Shown: positions 7,404-15,467, numbered from the stretch's first letter. The stretch: 64,000 nt of DNA from an uncultured Eubacteriales bacterium (GCA_902491475.1 CABUHY010000009.1:1-64000); one strand, 5' to 3'. The notes: generated by a model not told the origin, from the letters alone. Numbers and translations are program-made.

Positions 7404-8608
7404 TTTAACTCCTTTATTTCGCAAACGGCACCGCCGTTATAAAAATCAATGTTCAGGCTGTCCCCGACGCTCAACGCCTCTGAGGTATTTACGATTTTTC
7501 CGCCCGAATAAACAACACTGTAACCTCTTGCGAGCACGCTCAACGGACTTAATGCATTAAGCTTTGCAACCGTGCCGGAAAAGTCCTGCCTGTATTTTCG
7601 GATTTCGTTTTTCGCAAAGGAAGTAAGCTTCACTTCCGCACCGTCCAGCATCATACGCTTGATATTGATTGTATTGAACGGGTCTTTAAGGCAATTCTTA
7701 TTCTTCAGCGTGTTAAGAGCTTCCCTGTCGCTTGAAATCAAGCCTCTTATAAGACTTTGCATTCCAAACACCGAGGCGCTCAACTGCTTTTTGAGCTCCG
7801 CCGTATCGGGAACCGCCATCTCCGCCGCAGCAGACGGTGTTTCGGCACGCCTGTCAGCAACGAAGTCGGAAATTGTAAAATCCGTTTCATGACCTACCGC
7901 GGAAATTATCGGAACCTCGCAGGCATATATCGCCCGTGCAAGCATTTCGCTGTTAAAGCTCCACAAATCCTCAATCGAGCCGCCGCCCCTGCCGATTATC
8001 ACTACATCGACAGATTTTGTACTGCTGAAATAATTTACGGCTTTGACCAACTGTTCAACGGAGCCGTCGCCCTGCACGAATACGGGATACAGCACCGCCT
8101 CTGCACACGGAAAACGCCTTGAAAGTATATTTTTTATATCCTGAACCGCCGCTCCCGTCGGAGATGTTATAATACCTATCTTTTCGGGAAAACGGGGCAA
8201 GTCTTTTTTGTGCGAGGCGTCAAAAAGTCCCTCTTCGGCAAGCCTGCGCTTGAGCTGTTCAAACTGAAGCGTCAGCGCTCCCACGCCGTCGGGCTGCATA
8301 TCGTCAATGTATATCTGATAATTTCCCGCCGCCTCGTAAAGCGAAACTCTGCCCCTGACAATTACGCTCATTCCGTCCTCGGGCATAAAGCGAAGCCGTT
8401 GTGCGTTTGACTTGAACATAACCGCCTTAATTGCGCTCTTGTCGTCCTTGAGGGTAAAGTACATATGCCCTGTTCTGTAATGGTTGGTAAAATTGGAAAT
8501 CTCGCCGACCATAAACACACAGTTGAGCGCATAATCCCTCTCGAGGAGCTGTTTGACATAGTTATTAAGTTGTGTAACCGTCAAAACGGCAGGTCTTGCG
8601 TCAATCAT
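7400..8608 (-). CDS. xseA: Exodeoxyribonuclease VII large subunit
   Basis: XseA is the catalytic subunit of exonuclease VII. The 402-residue protein has an N-terminal OB-fold (VFMVGEISNFTNHYRTGHMY near residue 30) for single-stranded DNA. The nuclease domain includes IGIITSPTGAAVQDI near residue 132, GRGGGSIEDLWSFN near residue 190 and SAVGHETDFTISDFVADRRA near residue 220, which are the conserved catalytic blocks. A helical C-terminal part follows. The start at 8608 gives MIDARPAVLTV, with AGGT upstream; it begins five bases after the stop of the preceding gene. Confidence 0.95.
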   Translation of the reverse strand: MIDARPAVLTVTQLNNYVKQLLERDYALNCVFMVGEISNFTNHYRTGHMYFTLKDDKSAIKAVMFKSNAQRLRFMPEDGMSVIVRGRVSLYEAAGNYQIYIDDMQPDGVGALTLQFEQLKRRLAEEGLFDASHKKDLPRFPEKIGIITSPTGAAVQDIKNILSRRFPCAEAVLYPVFVQGDGSVEQLVKAVNYFSSTKSVDVVIIGRGGGSIEDLWSFNSEMLARAIYACEVPIISAVGHETDFTISDFVADRRAETPSAAAEMAVPDTAELKKQLSASVFGMQSLIRGLISSDREALNTLKNKNCLKDPFNTINIKRMMLDGAEVKLTSFAKNEIRKYRQDFSGTVAKLNALSPLSVLARGYSVVYSGGKIVNTSEALSVGDSLNIDFYNGGAVCEIKELK

Positions 8609-8612
8609 AATT

Positions 8613-9545
8613 TTACCTGTATTTAAGACTTGTAAGATACGCCGTTCCGCAGGCATTGTCCGCCGAATAAACGGGCAAAGAAAAAACAGCGTTGTACTTT
8701 TTTGTCATATATTCTCTTAAAAGAGTGTTGGAGGAAACTCCGCCAGAAAAAAGCACGGGCAAATTTCCGTATTTTGCAATTATATTTTCAAGCATTTTAT
8801 CGACCGATACGATAATGCTCTGCAAACAGAATTTTGCAATATCCTCGGGCTTTTCGCCCTTTTCAAACATTGCCTTCGTCTTGTTTTCGATTCCCGAAAG
8901 CGAACAGTCGGTGTCCTTAACGGAAGCCCTGACGGAAAAATCCTTGTCGCTTTTGAGCGAAAGGCTGTCAAGTTCGGCACCGCACGGGAATTTAAGCGAC
9001 AGCATAACGCCCGTTCGGTCAATCGCCTGCCCTGCTTTGAGGTCAAGAGATTTTGCGATTATTTCCGTTGAAATTATCCTGTCCTTATCGGGCTTTACAT
9101 GTACCGCCTCGGTAGTGCCGCCCGAAAGATGAAATGCGATAAACTCCCTTTCAAGCAAATCGCCGTGTCCGCTTGAAAACGCAACTGCGGCAATGTGCCC
9201 CTGCTGATGAGAAAATTCATAAAGCGGAAGCTTCATAGCCGCACAAATCGAACGGGCAACAGCAACGCCCGACAAAAAGCACGGCATATACGAGCCCTCC
9301 TCGCTCCTCGGCGAAACGGAAACGCCCACTGCCGACAGTTCGCCGTCAAAGCCCGAAAAAAGCCTTGATATAACCTCGGGCAGCTGAACCGTATGATGAA
9401 AAACAGCGTCGCTCTGGCGAAGTCCCACTGCGCCCTCTTTTACGGGCAGAAGCATTTTTTCGCCTGCGGCTTTACCTGTTTCGCTGTCATAAATCGCAAC
9501 AGAGGTCGTGTAATTACTCGTATCTATACCGAGAAAATTACTCAT
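8613..9545 (-). CDS. TsaD/Kae1-like peptidase M22 paralogue
   Basis: The 310-residue protein belongs to the actin-like ATPase superfamily that contains TsaD (Kae1/OSGEP), the enzyme of tRNA t6A synthesis. It starts LGIDTSNYTTSVAIYD and keeps a His-x3-His pair in FSHQQGHIAA near residue 115, a nucleotide-binding LSGGTTE near residue 144 and the C-terminal SADNACGTAYL. True TsaD sequences have NHLEAH-like and SGGHT-like motifs, so this looks like the diverged Firmicutes paralogue often found between nusB and xseA, not tsaD itself. Its substrate is unknown to me. It overlaps the nusB stop by 8 nt and is 4 nt upstream of xseA, hence in the same transcript. Confidence 0.8.
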   Translation of the reverse strand: MSNFLGIDTSNYTTSVAIYDSETGKAAGEKMLLPVKEGAVGLRQSDAVFHHTVQLPEVISRLFSGFDGELSAVGVSVSPRSEEGSYMPCFLSGVAVARSICAAMKLPLYEFSHQQGHIAAVAFSSGHGDLLEREFIAFHLSGGTTEAVHVKPDKDRIISTEIIAKSLDLKAGQAIDRTGVMLSLKFPCGAELDSLSLKSDKDFSVRASVKDTDCSLSGIENKTKAMFEKGEKPEDIAKFCLQSIIVSVDKMLENIIAKYGNLPVLFSGGVSSNTLLREYMTKKYNAVFSLPVYSADNACGTAYLTSLKYR

Positions 9546-9942
9546 TTTCCTTGCCTCTTATGTAAGAGCCCAAAATTCCGTTGATAAACGAAGCGTCGGA
9601 CGAAGCGCCGTACTTCTTCGCAAGCTCAACCGCCTCGTTAGCCGAAACGCTTGACGGAACAGAATCAAGATACATAATTTCCGCAATCGCAAGACGAAGT
9701 ATAGCAAGCGTAACCTTGGGAAGCCTGTCCTTCTTCCAGCCTATGGAATATTTCTCGATAACGGAGTCGATAGCGTCGATATTTTCGTAAACGGTCTTTG
9801 TAAGACTTTCGGAAAACAGAGATTTTTCGAAGCATTCCGTCTCGTAAGCATAGGACATAAGCTCGTCCGTATCAACATCCCTGTTAAATTCCTTTTCAAA
9901 AACAAAAATGAACGCCTGCTCACGCTCTTCGGTTCTTGTCAT
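9538..9942 (-). CDS. nusB: Transcription antitermination factor NusB
   Basis: NusB binds boxA RNA with NusE (ribosomal protein S10) and supports rRNA antitermination. The 134-residue all-helical protein has the family blocks TRTEEREQAFIFVFE at the start and RLAIAEIMYLD with VSANEAVELAKKYG and FINGILGSY toward the end. The ATG at 9942 is preceded at 4 nt by GGTGAT, the end of structured repeat copy 3; a start four codons upstream would fall in the repeat itself. The repeat therefore supplies the ribosome binding site, just as for nadK and degV. Confidence 0.93.
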   Translation of the reverse strand: MTRTEEREQAFIFVFEKEFNRDVDTDELMSYAYETECFEKSLFSESLTKTVYENIDAIDSVIEKYSIGWKKDRLPKVTLAILRLAIAEIMYLDSVPSSVSANEAVELAKKYGASSDASFINGILGSYIRGKENE

Positions 9943-9945
9943 AAT

Positions 9946-10108
9946 AATCACCATAGCCTTTCAGGCAACAAATAGTTTATTAGAATCACCTTTTCAACCT
10001 GCGTTGCCTGAACAGGCGTGATGGTGATTTCTGCCGGCTCAAAATTATGCCATAGGCAAATTTTGAGGGCAATATAATTATGATTAGCGTGATTTTTCAC
10101 GCTAATCA
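9946..10108 (-). repeat. Structured interspersed repeat, copy 3
   Basis: Full copy upstream of nusB, joined head to tail with copy 4. It has the same three potential hairpins as copy 2. The minus-strand GGTGAT (complement 9947-9952) is exactly 4 nt before the nusB ATG, and a second GGTGATT is in the loop. The terminal hairpin GATTAGCGTGA / TCACGCTAATC differs from copy 2 by paired (compensating) changes, G-C for A-T. Confidence 0.9.
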
Positions 10109-10264
10109 CCATAGCCTTTCAGGCAACAAATAGTTTATTAGAATCACCTTTCAACCTGCGTTGCCTCAACAGGCGTGATGGTGATTTCTGCCGGCTCAAA
10201 ATTATGCCATAGGCAAATTTTGAGGGCAATATAATTATGATTAGCGTGATTTTTACACTAATAT
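10105..10264 (-). repeat. Structured interspersed repeat, copy 4 (tandem with copy 3)
   Basis: Nearly identical to copy 3 (differences include CTCAACAGG for CTGAACAGG and a one-base shorter terminal loop). It has no gene start at its left end because copy 3 follows directly. To its right, 10261-10285 holds a short duplicated ATCTCACATAG / ATCTCACATAG. Confidence 0.9.
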
Positions 10265-10282
10265 CTCACATAGAATCTCACA

Positions 10283-10330
10283 TAGAAAAATAAGGCTTTC
10301 CGAAAGAAAATATTAACTTTCAAAAAGCCT
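10283..10330 (-). terminator. Probable terminator after the Asp23-family gene
   Basis: On the minus strand AGGCTTTTTGAAAG and CTTTCGGAAAGCCT form a long imperfect stem followed by TATTTTTC. It separates the spoIIIA/Asp23 transcript from the repeats and nusB. Confidence 0.7.
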
Positions 10331-10359
10331 GTAAAAACAAAAATTTAATTATCCAGGTT

Positions 10360-10695
10360 CTAAAAATCAATGCCTTGAATACAAACATTAACCTTGCCGA
10401 CAACCTTGCCGGTCATGCTCTGAACAGAACTCTTTACCGCACGCTGAACCGCGGCTGAAACGGTCTGAACATTATATCCGTCCTTAACATTTATATAGAC
10501 TTGAATTTTTATATCGTTATCAAGGCTCCAAACCCTGACCGATTTCTGCGGCACCGGCTGACTTTTAATGTCGGGCGCTCTGTGTGAAAAAGAACCGAAG
10601 CCCTCGACCTCTTCGACAGCGCTTGCGGCTATTTTTGCGATAACTTCGTCTGAAATAACAAGCTCGCTCTGCGATGTTCGGTTAAAAAGTCTCAT
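10360..10695 (-). CDS. Asp23/Gls24 family envelope stress protein
   Basis: The 111-residue product is a short Asp23-family (DUF322) protein. It shows the family core ISDEVIAKIAASAVEEVEGFGSF near residues 15-37 (given here in part) and the later strand KVNVCIQGIDF at the C-terminus. No transmembrane segment is present. Members of this family in Firmicutes are linked to cell envelope homeostasis, but the exact role is not settled. The start at 10695 (MRLFNR) follows AGGTGGTTATTCG. It follows spoIIIAH by 51 nt and precedes nusB, the usual position in Clostridia. Confidence 0.85.
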   Translation of the reverse strand: MRLFNRTSQSELVISDEVIAKIAASAVEEVEGFGSFSHRAPDIKSQPVPQKSVRVWSLDNDIKIQVYINVKDGYNVQTVSAAVQRAVKSSVQSMTGKVVGKVNVCIQGIDF

Positions 10696-10746
10696 CGAAT
10701 AACCACCTTTCATCGCTTATTATACCACAAACTGAAAAATAAACAA

Positions 10747-11280
10747 CTATTTTGATTCTATAATCGTAATTTTTTCCAAAGAAATATCGGTTTTGTTGTT
10801 TATTATATCCTTTATCTGTACGCAAACCTCATCATTGAGCGTACCTTTTTGCAAAACAATTTCAGCCGAGTCGCCGAGCGACACAAAAACATTTCCGCCC
10901 GTTTTTGCCTTGATAAGGCTCTCAATTTCGCTTTCGAGTACTATGTTTTGGCTCAACTTTTCAAGCGAGGCGTTTGCGTTTTTCTTGCTCTCTTCGTCCG
11001 CCTGTGCATTTTCGATAACCGACATCAGCGCCTGCTTGGACTCCTCCTGCGCCTTCGCCCTGTTGAGCTGTGCCTGTGAAAAGTATTCGTCGGTAACCCC
11101 CGAAGCATTGACATAATACGCGTCTCCGAGATTTGCCGAATGTTCGGTGGTTGAGGCGACCTCCGGCTCATTTTCAGCCGACACGGGTCTTGTGTAATAC
11201 CAATTTACAAACATCGCCGCCGCAAGCGCTACAACAAGCGACGCCGCTACAATCTGCTTTCTTTTTACCGTTAAACTCAT
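10747..11280 (-). CDS. spoIIIAH: Stage III sporulation protein AH
   Basis: SpoIIIAH is the mother-cell component that meets forespore SpoIIQ to form the feeding channel across the forespore membranes. The 177-residue protein has one N-terminal membrane segment (residues about 10-27) followed by YYTRPV, a charged helical linker rich in Glu, Ala and Lys (about 70-115), and a C-terminal EscJ/PrgK-like ring domain ending in LEKITIIESK. It begins 1 nt after the spoIIIAG stop and is the last member of the eight-gene spoIIIA operon. Confidence 0.92.
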   Translation of the reverse strand: MSLTVKRKQIVAASLVVALAAAMFVNWYYTRPVSAENEPEVASTTEHSANLGDAYYVNASGVTDEYFSQAQLNRAKAQEESKQALMSVIENAQADEESKKNANASLEKLSQNIVLESEIESLIKAKTGGNVFVSLGDSAEIVLQKGTLNDEVCVQIKDIINNKTDISLEKITIIESK

Positions 11281-11281
11281 A

Positions 11282-11824
11282 TTAACCCTCCGAAGTTTTC
11301 ATTTTCAATACCGAAATATGATTTACATTTATGCCGAGCAAAGCGCTGACGGCGTTGGTTACATCGTTTTTGACTTTACTGTTATCACCTCCGTCGCAAA
11401 CCACGACAACACCCTGTATCTGCGGCGACTCGGTTCTCAATACAACGCACGAATCGCCCGACGAGCTGTCTATTACAACATAGTCGTTCTCGCTTTTTGA
11501 CTGTGATTTACCGTCGGAGATCTGATTCTCCGACGAAGAATTTATTGCGTACTTGTTTTCTTCGCTGGATTTAAGGGTTATCATTACCTGCGCCCTGCCC
11601 GCTCCGTCAACCGAGGAAACTATATTTTCAAGCCGTTCTTCAAGCTCCTTTTCATATTCCGCCTGCGTTACGGTCTTGGCGTCGTTCTTTGTGTTTTCCG
11701 TACTCTGCGGCTTGGCGGTTATTTCGGATATTATCAAAAGCAGCACGCCGAAAATACCGATTATTATAAGCACGGCAAGCTTTTTATCGTTTTTTACCGT
11801 TTCTTTCAGTTTTGCAAGTTTCAT
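11282..11824 (-). CDS. spoIIIAG: Stage III sporulation protein AG
   Basis: SpoIIIAG forms a large ring in the mother cell side of the sporulation channel. The 180-residue protein has a membrane helix at residues about 18-37 (LAVLIIIGIFGVLLLIISEI) and a ring-building domain from about residue 55 to the end, with VDGAGRAQVMITLKSS and PQIQGVVVVCDGG, both typical of the family. Between them is a polar stretch rich in Ser, Asn and Lys (about 85-110). It begins directly at the spoIIIAF stop codon. Confidence 0.92.
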   Translation of the reverse strand: MKLAKLKETVKNDKKLAVLIIIGIFGVLLLIISEITAKPQSTENTKNDAKTVTQAEYEKELEERLENIVSSVDGAGRAQVMITLKSSEENKYAINSSSENQISDGKSQSKSENDYVVIDSSSGDSCVVLRTESPQIQGVVVVCDGGDNSKVKNDVTNAVSALLGINVNHISVLKMKTSEG

Positions 11825-12274
11825 TTAATCACCCGTAAAAATAATGCTGTCGTCAATTTTAAGATTATCCCTTATAAGTGAAACGGCACGCTCGGTGTCC
11901 TCTGCGCTTTCAAGCGTCATATTCACTTTTTCGAGTATGTATTCGCCGTTTTCCGTTTTTGACAAAACCGTGATTTCCGAATACCCGATTTTGTTGTCGT
12001 CAAGCACTTTTCCGACCGCTGTTTTCACAGCCTCGTCATAGGACGACGAATAATCGAATTTTTCCGTCATAAAGCCGTCAATATCGGAATTAAGATATGT
12101 TGTGTCAATGTTCTTCATTTGAAAAAACGGTACACAGAACACAGCAAGTATAATAATCGAAAACGCCGTTTCGCATATTTTTTTAACATTCCCTTTCGGA
12201 ACAAGATAGTTTATCAGTGCCGTAAGCAGCAGCACGGCACACAGGTTGAGCGCCCATAATTTAATTTCACTCAT
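11825..12274 (-). CDS. spoIIIAF: Stage III sporulation protein AF
   Basis: The 149-residue protein matches SpoIIIAF by length, order and layout: two N-terminal membrane segments (residues about 8-25 and 34-52) separated by the short loop LVPKGNVKK, then a soluble domain with the repeated VNMTLESAEDTERAV type of ring-forming fold. It lies between spoIIIAE and spoIIIAG with no more than 1 nt of spacing on either side. Function is assembly of the spoIIIA-spoIIQ channel in the mother cell. Confidence 0.88.
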   Translation of the reverse strand: MSEIKLWALNLCAVLLLTALINYLVPKGNVKKICETAFSIIILAVFCVPFFQMKNIDTTYLNSDIDGFMTEKFDYSSSYDEAVKTAVGKVLDDNKIGYSEITVLSKTENGEYILEKVNMTLESAEDTERAVSLIRDNLKIDDSIIFTGD

Positions 12275-12275
12275 T

Positions 12276-13379
12276 TCAACTCCTCAGGCTTAACACTGTG
12301 CCCGTCGTAAGTATAAACACCGTCGCCACGAAAACGATAAACACATTTATAAGCGAAATCATCGAGCAGACCGTATCAAGCACCTTAGCGCACACCCCGT
12401 TGTCAAACGAGGAACAGACAGCCGATGAAAACGACAGAAACAAATACCATAACAGAAGCTCAATAACCGACGGAAGCACGGTTACCGCAATCGCCGCAAT
12501 GCCGAACACACCGAACACACTTTTTATCAGGGAAAACGACCCGAGAACCGCTCCGAGAGCCTCCCCCACCGCTCCGCCGATTATCGGTATCACGCCTCCC
12601 GAAGCCGCTTTTGCGCCCTTTATCGCAAGCGAGTCGGCAGATGACGAAAGATTACCCTTTAAGTTTACAAGCCCCACAAACACCGTGGCTGTTACGGACA
12701 GAGTGACGGTTATCAGCTTTTTCAGAACAGCTGTGATTTTTGTCAGGTCAATACCACCGTTGAGCGACGAATATATATTAAGACAGGTCATAACGGCAAT
12801 CAGCGGAATAATAAAAACATCCGTTCCCTTTACCGCAATTTCCGCAAATGTAAGCACTGCCGAGCTGTAAGTGAAAGAGGTTATCGGCTGTCCGCTTGCG
12901 GAAATAAGTCCCGTAAAAACAGGTATGTAAGCGAGCATAAAATTTGCAACCGTCTTTACGGATGATATTGCCGCAGAAACGGTCTCGGTCAACGGTACGG
13001 ATATTACCGACAACGCAAACGCCGTTTCAAAAAGCGAAAACATCTCATTTTTGCCGCCCAATCTGCCGCCCGACGATTTCACAAGCGCCGTCGCAATAAA
13101 GAATCCCACAAGCGTCACAAACACCGTCAGCGGCTGCTTATAGCTTCCCTTTGCGATACCGATCATTGCCGTGAACACCTTTTTCGGCGACAGGCTCATA
13201 AGCTCTTCGAAATCAACATCGTTTATCCCGGCGTCACTCAGAAGCGACCGCCCCTCTTCGTTTATCCGTTCGTATATCTGTTTGTAGCTTTCATCGGTTG
13301 CCGCAAAGCTTTCAACGGACATCATAAATGCAAACGAAAGCGCCAAAAGCATTACGGCAAGTATTTTTTTCATCTTCAT
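12276..13379 (-). CDS. spoIIIAE: Stage III sporulation protein AE
   Basis: SpoIIIAE is the large polytopic membrane protein of the SpoIIIA complex. The 367-residue product begins with a likely signal peptide (KKILAVMLLALSFAFMMS, then SFAATDES), followed by a short exported domain and about seven membrane segments. The conserved segment GVIPIIGGAVGEALGAVLGS is present near residue 260. The ATG overlaps the spoIIIAD stop as ATGA, with AGGA nine bases upstream. Confidence 0.92.
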   Translation of the reverse strand: MKMKKILAVMLLALSFAFMMSVESFAATDESYKQIYERINEEGRSLLSDAGINDVDFEELMSLSPKKVFTAMIGIAKGSYKQPLTVFVTLVGFFIATALVKSSGGRLGGKNEMFSLFETAFALSVISVPLTETVSAAISSVKTVANFMLAYIPVFTGLISASGQPITSFTYSSAVLTFAEIAVKGTDVFIIPLIAVMTCLNIYSSLNGGIDLTKITAVLKKLITVTLSVTATVFVGLVNLKGNLSSSADSLAIKGAKAASGGVIPIIGGAVGEALGAVLGSFSLIKSVFGVFGIAAIAVTVLPSVIELLLWYLFLSFSSAVCSSFDNGVCAKVLDTVCSMISLINVFIVFVATVFILTTGTVLSLRS

Positions 13380-13756
13380 GACAACAATCCTACGCTCAAT
13401 TCAAGCAATTTTTCCGCAATCGGGAAAACAAGAATTACAATAACGACCTTTCCGACAGTCTCCGTAAGAGACGACAGTGCGCTTTCTCCGCAGTCCTTGC
13501 AAATATCGGACACCGCCTGCGTCGCAAGGCTTATGCCGAGAATTTTAAGGCAGATTTTTATGTATGAGCTCATACTCTGAAAATCCGAAAACCGTGAAGT
13601 TAGATTTTCCGCAAGCGACGATATTCCGCTTATCAGGAAGCCGAAAACCGCAATTATCACACACAGCCTCAAAAGATATGAAAATTCGGGCTTTATCTGC
13701 TTAAAATAAATAAGCAACGCAAGACAGCACGCAACCAAAGCAAAAACCTTCAGCAT
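13376..13756 (-). CDS. spoIIIAD: Stage III sporulation protein AD
   Basis: The product of about 126 residues is a small integral membrane protein with four hydrophobic segments and the family signature KICLKILGISLATQAVSDICKDCGESALSS-like block (shown here only in part: AVSDICKDCGESAL), near residue 80-100. I chose the ATG at 13756, immediately after the spoIIIAC stop (TGATATG). A TTG four codons upstream is possible and would overlap spoIIIAC. Gene order fixes its identity. Confidence 0.88.
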   Translation of the reverse strand: MLKVFALVACCLALLIYFKQIKPEFSYLLRLCVIIAVFGFLISGISSLAENLTSRFSDFQSMSSYIKICLKILGISLATQAVSDICKDCGESALSSLTETVGKVVIVILVFPIAEKLLELSVGLLS

Positions 13757-13757
13757 A

Positions 13758-13952
13758 TCAGAAATCAAACACCGATTTCACGGTTGACACAAGCGACGAC
13801 ATATGCGGAATAAGCATAAGTATCGCAACAATTATCCCCGCAATTACCGTAAGCATCGCATAATCGTCACGACCCGTCTTGACAAGCACCTGATTGAGCA
13901 CCGCAACGATAATTCCTATTCCCGCAATTTTCAATATAAATCCTATTTCCAT
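13758..13952 (-). CDS. spoIIIAC: Stage III sporulation protein AC
   Basis: A 64-residue membrane protein with two hydrophobic helices, starting MEIGFILKIAGIGIIVAVLN and containing KTGRDDYAML between the helices, which is the conserved SpoIIIAC hallmark. It is 8 nt downstream of spoIIIAB and immediately upstream of spoIIIAD. Role: component of the SpoIIIA channel/secretion complex in the mother cell membrane. Confidence 0.92.
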   Translation of the reverse strand: MEIGFILKIAGIGIIVAVLNQVLVKTGRDDYAMLTVIAGIIVAILMLIPHMSSLVSTVKSVFDF

Positions 13953-13960
13953 AATTACTC

Positions 13961-14470
13961 CTAAATAAAGAAAATGATTACGAACGCCGCCGCAAACAAG
14001 CTGAGTGTGTTTATTATCTTTACGGATTTATCGGTGGATTTTTTCAACGCTCCGATATTAAGCTCCAATATTCCGATATATGTGTCGCAATTTCTTATCT
14101 GACCGCCCGTATCGCTTGAACCGAGGGCATTTGAAAAGTCCTTTAATGTTCGGCAGTCCTCCTTGGTAATCGGAGAGCGGGATTGAAATTCCTCCGCCGA
14201 GGCTTTCCACGCCACAGGCAGCGCAACGCCGTTTTTCAGCTTATCAAGGCAAAGTCCCAAAAAACCGCAGTTTTCAAATTCGCCCGAGGCAACGGCTTGT
14301 TCGATTATCTTTTCAAGCGGCAGTTTTGAAAACTCAATCTGCGTTCGCAGGTATTTGATGAACATCACGAAGTTTTCAAGGATTTTCACTCTTTTTACTT
14401 TAAGCCGTGAAAAATAATTACCCGTAATGCAAATTGCCGCCGCTGTCAGAATTATTCCGAACAACTTCAT
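13961..14470 (-). CDS. spoIIIAB: Stage III sporulation protein AB
   Basis: The 169-residue protein has an N-terminal membrane segment, a cytoplasmic-type helical domain with LRTQIEFSKLPLEKII and a C-terminal membrane segment ending FAAAFVIIFFI, the SpoIIIAB layout that resembles type II/IV secretion GspF-like parts. I chose the ATG at 14470 (MKLFGI), which follows AGGCGGTGA at proper spacing. The first 53 nt of the gene overlap the 3' end of spoIIIAA in another frame; both reading frames look genuine. Confidence 0.88.
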   Translation of the reverse strand: MKLFGIILTAAAICITGNYFSRLKVKRVKILENFVMFIKYLRTQIEFSKLPLEKIIEQAVASGEFENCGFLGLCLDKLKNGVALPVAWKASAEEFQSRSPITKEDCRTLKDFSNALGSSDTGGQIRNCDTYIGILELNIGALKKSTDKSVKIINTLSLFAAAFVIIFFI

Positions 14471-15422
14471 CAAATTCACCGCCTGTCTTTACGATTTCAC
14501 ATACCTTTCCGACATTTTCTCCCTTGCCGAGAATGACCGCCGCATCAAACAGTCCGCTGTCCAAAAGCAGTTTAGACGGTTTTCGTCTAAACAGTTCCTC
14601 ACGGCAGGAACAGTGTACGCTGACGGCAAACTTCACACCGCACATAACGGCGTTTATGATGGTTTGCGCTTCCTCCTCGCTTGCTATTTCGTCGCAAAAT
14701 ACAATGTCGGGAGAAAACGAGCGCACCGCAAGCTCAATGCCTGTCTTTTTCGGATACGAAGTAAAGACATCGGTATTGTTTCCGACATCGCACTGCGTTT
14801 TCAGCGAATTTGCGCCCGCAATTTCCTGCCGCTCGTCTATGAGAACGCATTTATAATATTCTCCGGCATTGCCGTCGGAAATCTGCCGAACAAGGTCACG
14901 CAGAACGGTTGTTTTTCCCGACATCGGCGGGCCCGCAATTATCACATTTGACAGCCTGCAATAAAACAGCGACGACATAATTTCATTTGCACAGCCCGTC
15001 CTTTCGCTCGCAACTCTGAAATTTATACAGTTTATATCACGCACGCTCACGATTTTTCCGTTCTCCGTGACAGCGTTACCGCAAAGTCCGACCCTGTGAC
15101 CGCCGGAAAGAGTGATAAAACTCTGATTTATCTCCTCCTGATGCGAGTAAACGGAGTATTCGCATACCCTTTTTACCGTTTCGGTAAGCTCGTCGCAGGT
15201 AACCCTTGCAAGCGAGTCGGAAATTATATAAGAAATCTTACCGCTATTCGTGAGAAAGGCGCTTCCCCTCTCGGTTACGATAACGACGGGCTTATCCGCC
15301 CTCAGCCTTATTTCCTTTATCGAACGCCGTTGAGTGTCGTTCAATTTGTAGATAATGTCCTTTATCCTCAAAGGCAAATAAAACAGGACATCGTTAATTC
15401 CTTTGTTATGTAAACCGCTCAT
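14418..15422 (-). CDS. spoIIIAA: Stage III sporulation protein AA (ATPase)
   Basis: SpoIIIAA is the cytoplasmic ATPase of the SpoIIIA complex, related to secretion ATPases. The 334-residue product carries Walker A GPPMSGKTTVLRDL near residue 165 and a Walker B-like region CVLIDERQEIAG near residue 196. Later comes the conserved DIVFCDEIASEEEAQTI near residue 245. The start at 15422 (MSGLHNKG) follows GAGGTGAAAAA. The last 18 codons overlap spoIIIAB. A possible SigmaE-type promoter lies just upstream, in keeping with mother-cell expression of this operon. Confidence 0.92.
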   Translation of the reverse strand: MSGLHNKGINDVLFYLPLRIKDIIYKLNDTQRRSIKEIRLRADKPVVIVTERGSAFLTNSGKISYIISDSLARVTCDELTETVKRVCEYSVYSHQEEINQSFITLSGGHRVGLCGNAVTENGKIVSVRDINCINFRVASERTGCANEIMSSLFYCRLSNVIIAGPPMSGKTTVLRDLVRQISDGNAGEYYKCVLIDERQEIAGANSLKTQCDVGNNTDVFTSYPKKTGIELAVRSFSPDIVFCDEIASEEEAQTIINAVMCGVKFAVSVHCSCREELFRRKPSKLLLDSGLFDAAVILGKGENVGKVCEIVKTGGEFDEVVRNNSDSGGNLHYG

Positions 15423-15438
15423 TTTTTCACCTCGATAA

Positions 15439-15467
15439 TATATATGCTACTTGTCCCGAAATATAAC
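15439..15467 (-). promoter_or_regulatory. Possible SigmaE-type promoter of spoIIIA
   Basis: On the minus strand GTTATATTT (complement 15459-15467) and CATATATA (complement 15439-15446) resemble SigmaE -35 and -10 elements, with about 13 bp between them, slightly short of the usual spacing. Known spoIIIA operons are SigmaE-dependent; the match here is weak. Confidence 0.35.

Noticed and set aside
9943..9954. Longer starts for nusB, nadK, dxs, xseA, metF and the barrel protein
   Set aside because: In-frame upstream codons fall inside the repeats, leaders, riboswitch terminator or neighbouring genes; the chosen starts have ribosome binding sites and family-like N-termini.
3398..10264. CRISPR array
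   Set aside because: The repeats are too long (about 165 bp), are kilobases apart or directly joined, and have no spacers of even size; no cas genes are present.
14418..14479. Frameshift joining spoIIIAA and spoIIIAB
   Set aside because: They are separate families in all sporulating Firmicutes and each has its own start signals; the overlap is better explained as true gene overlap.
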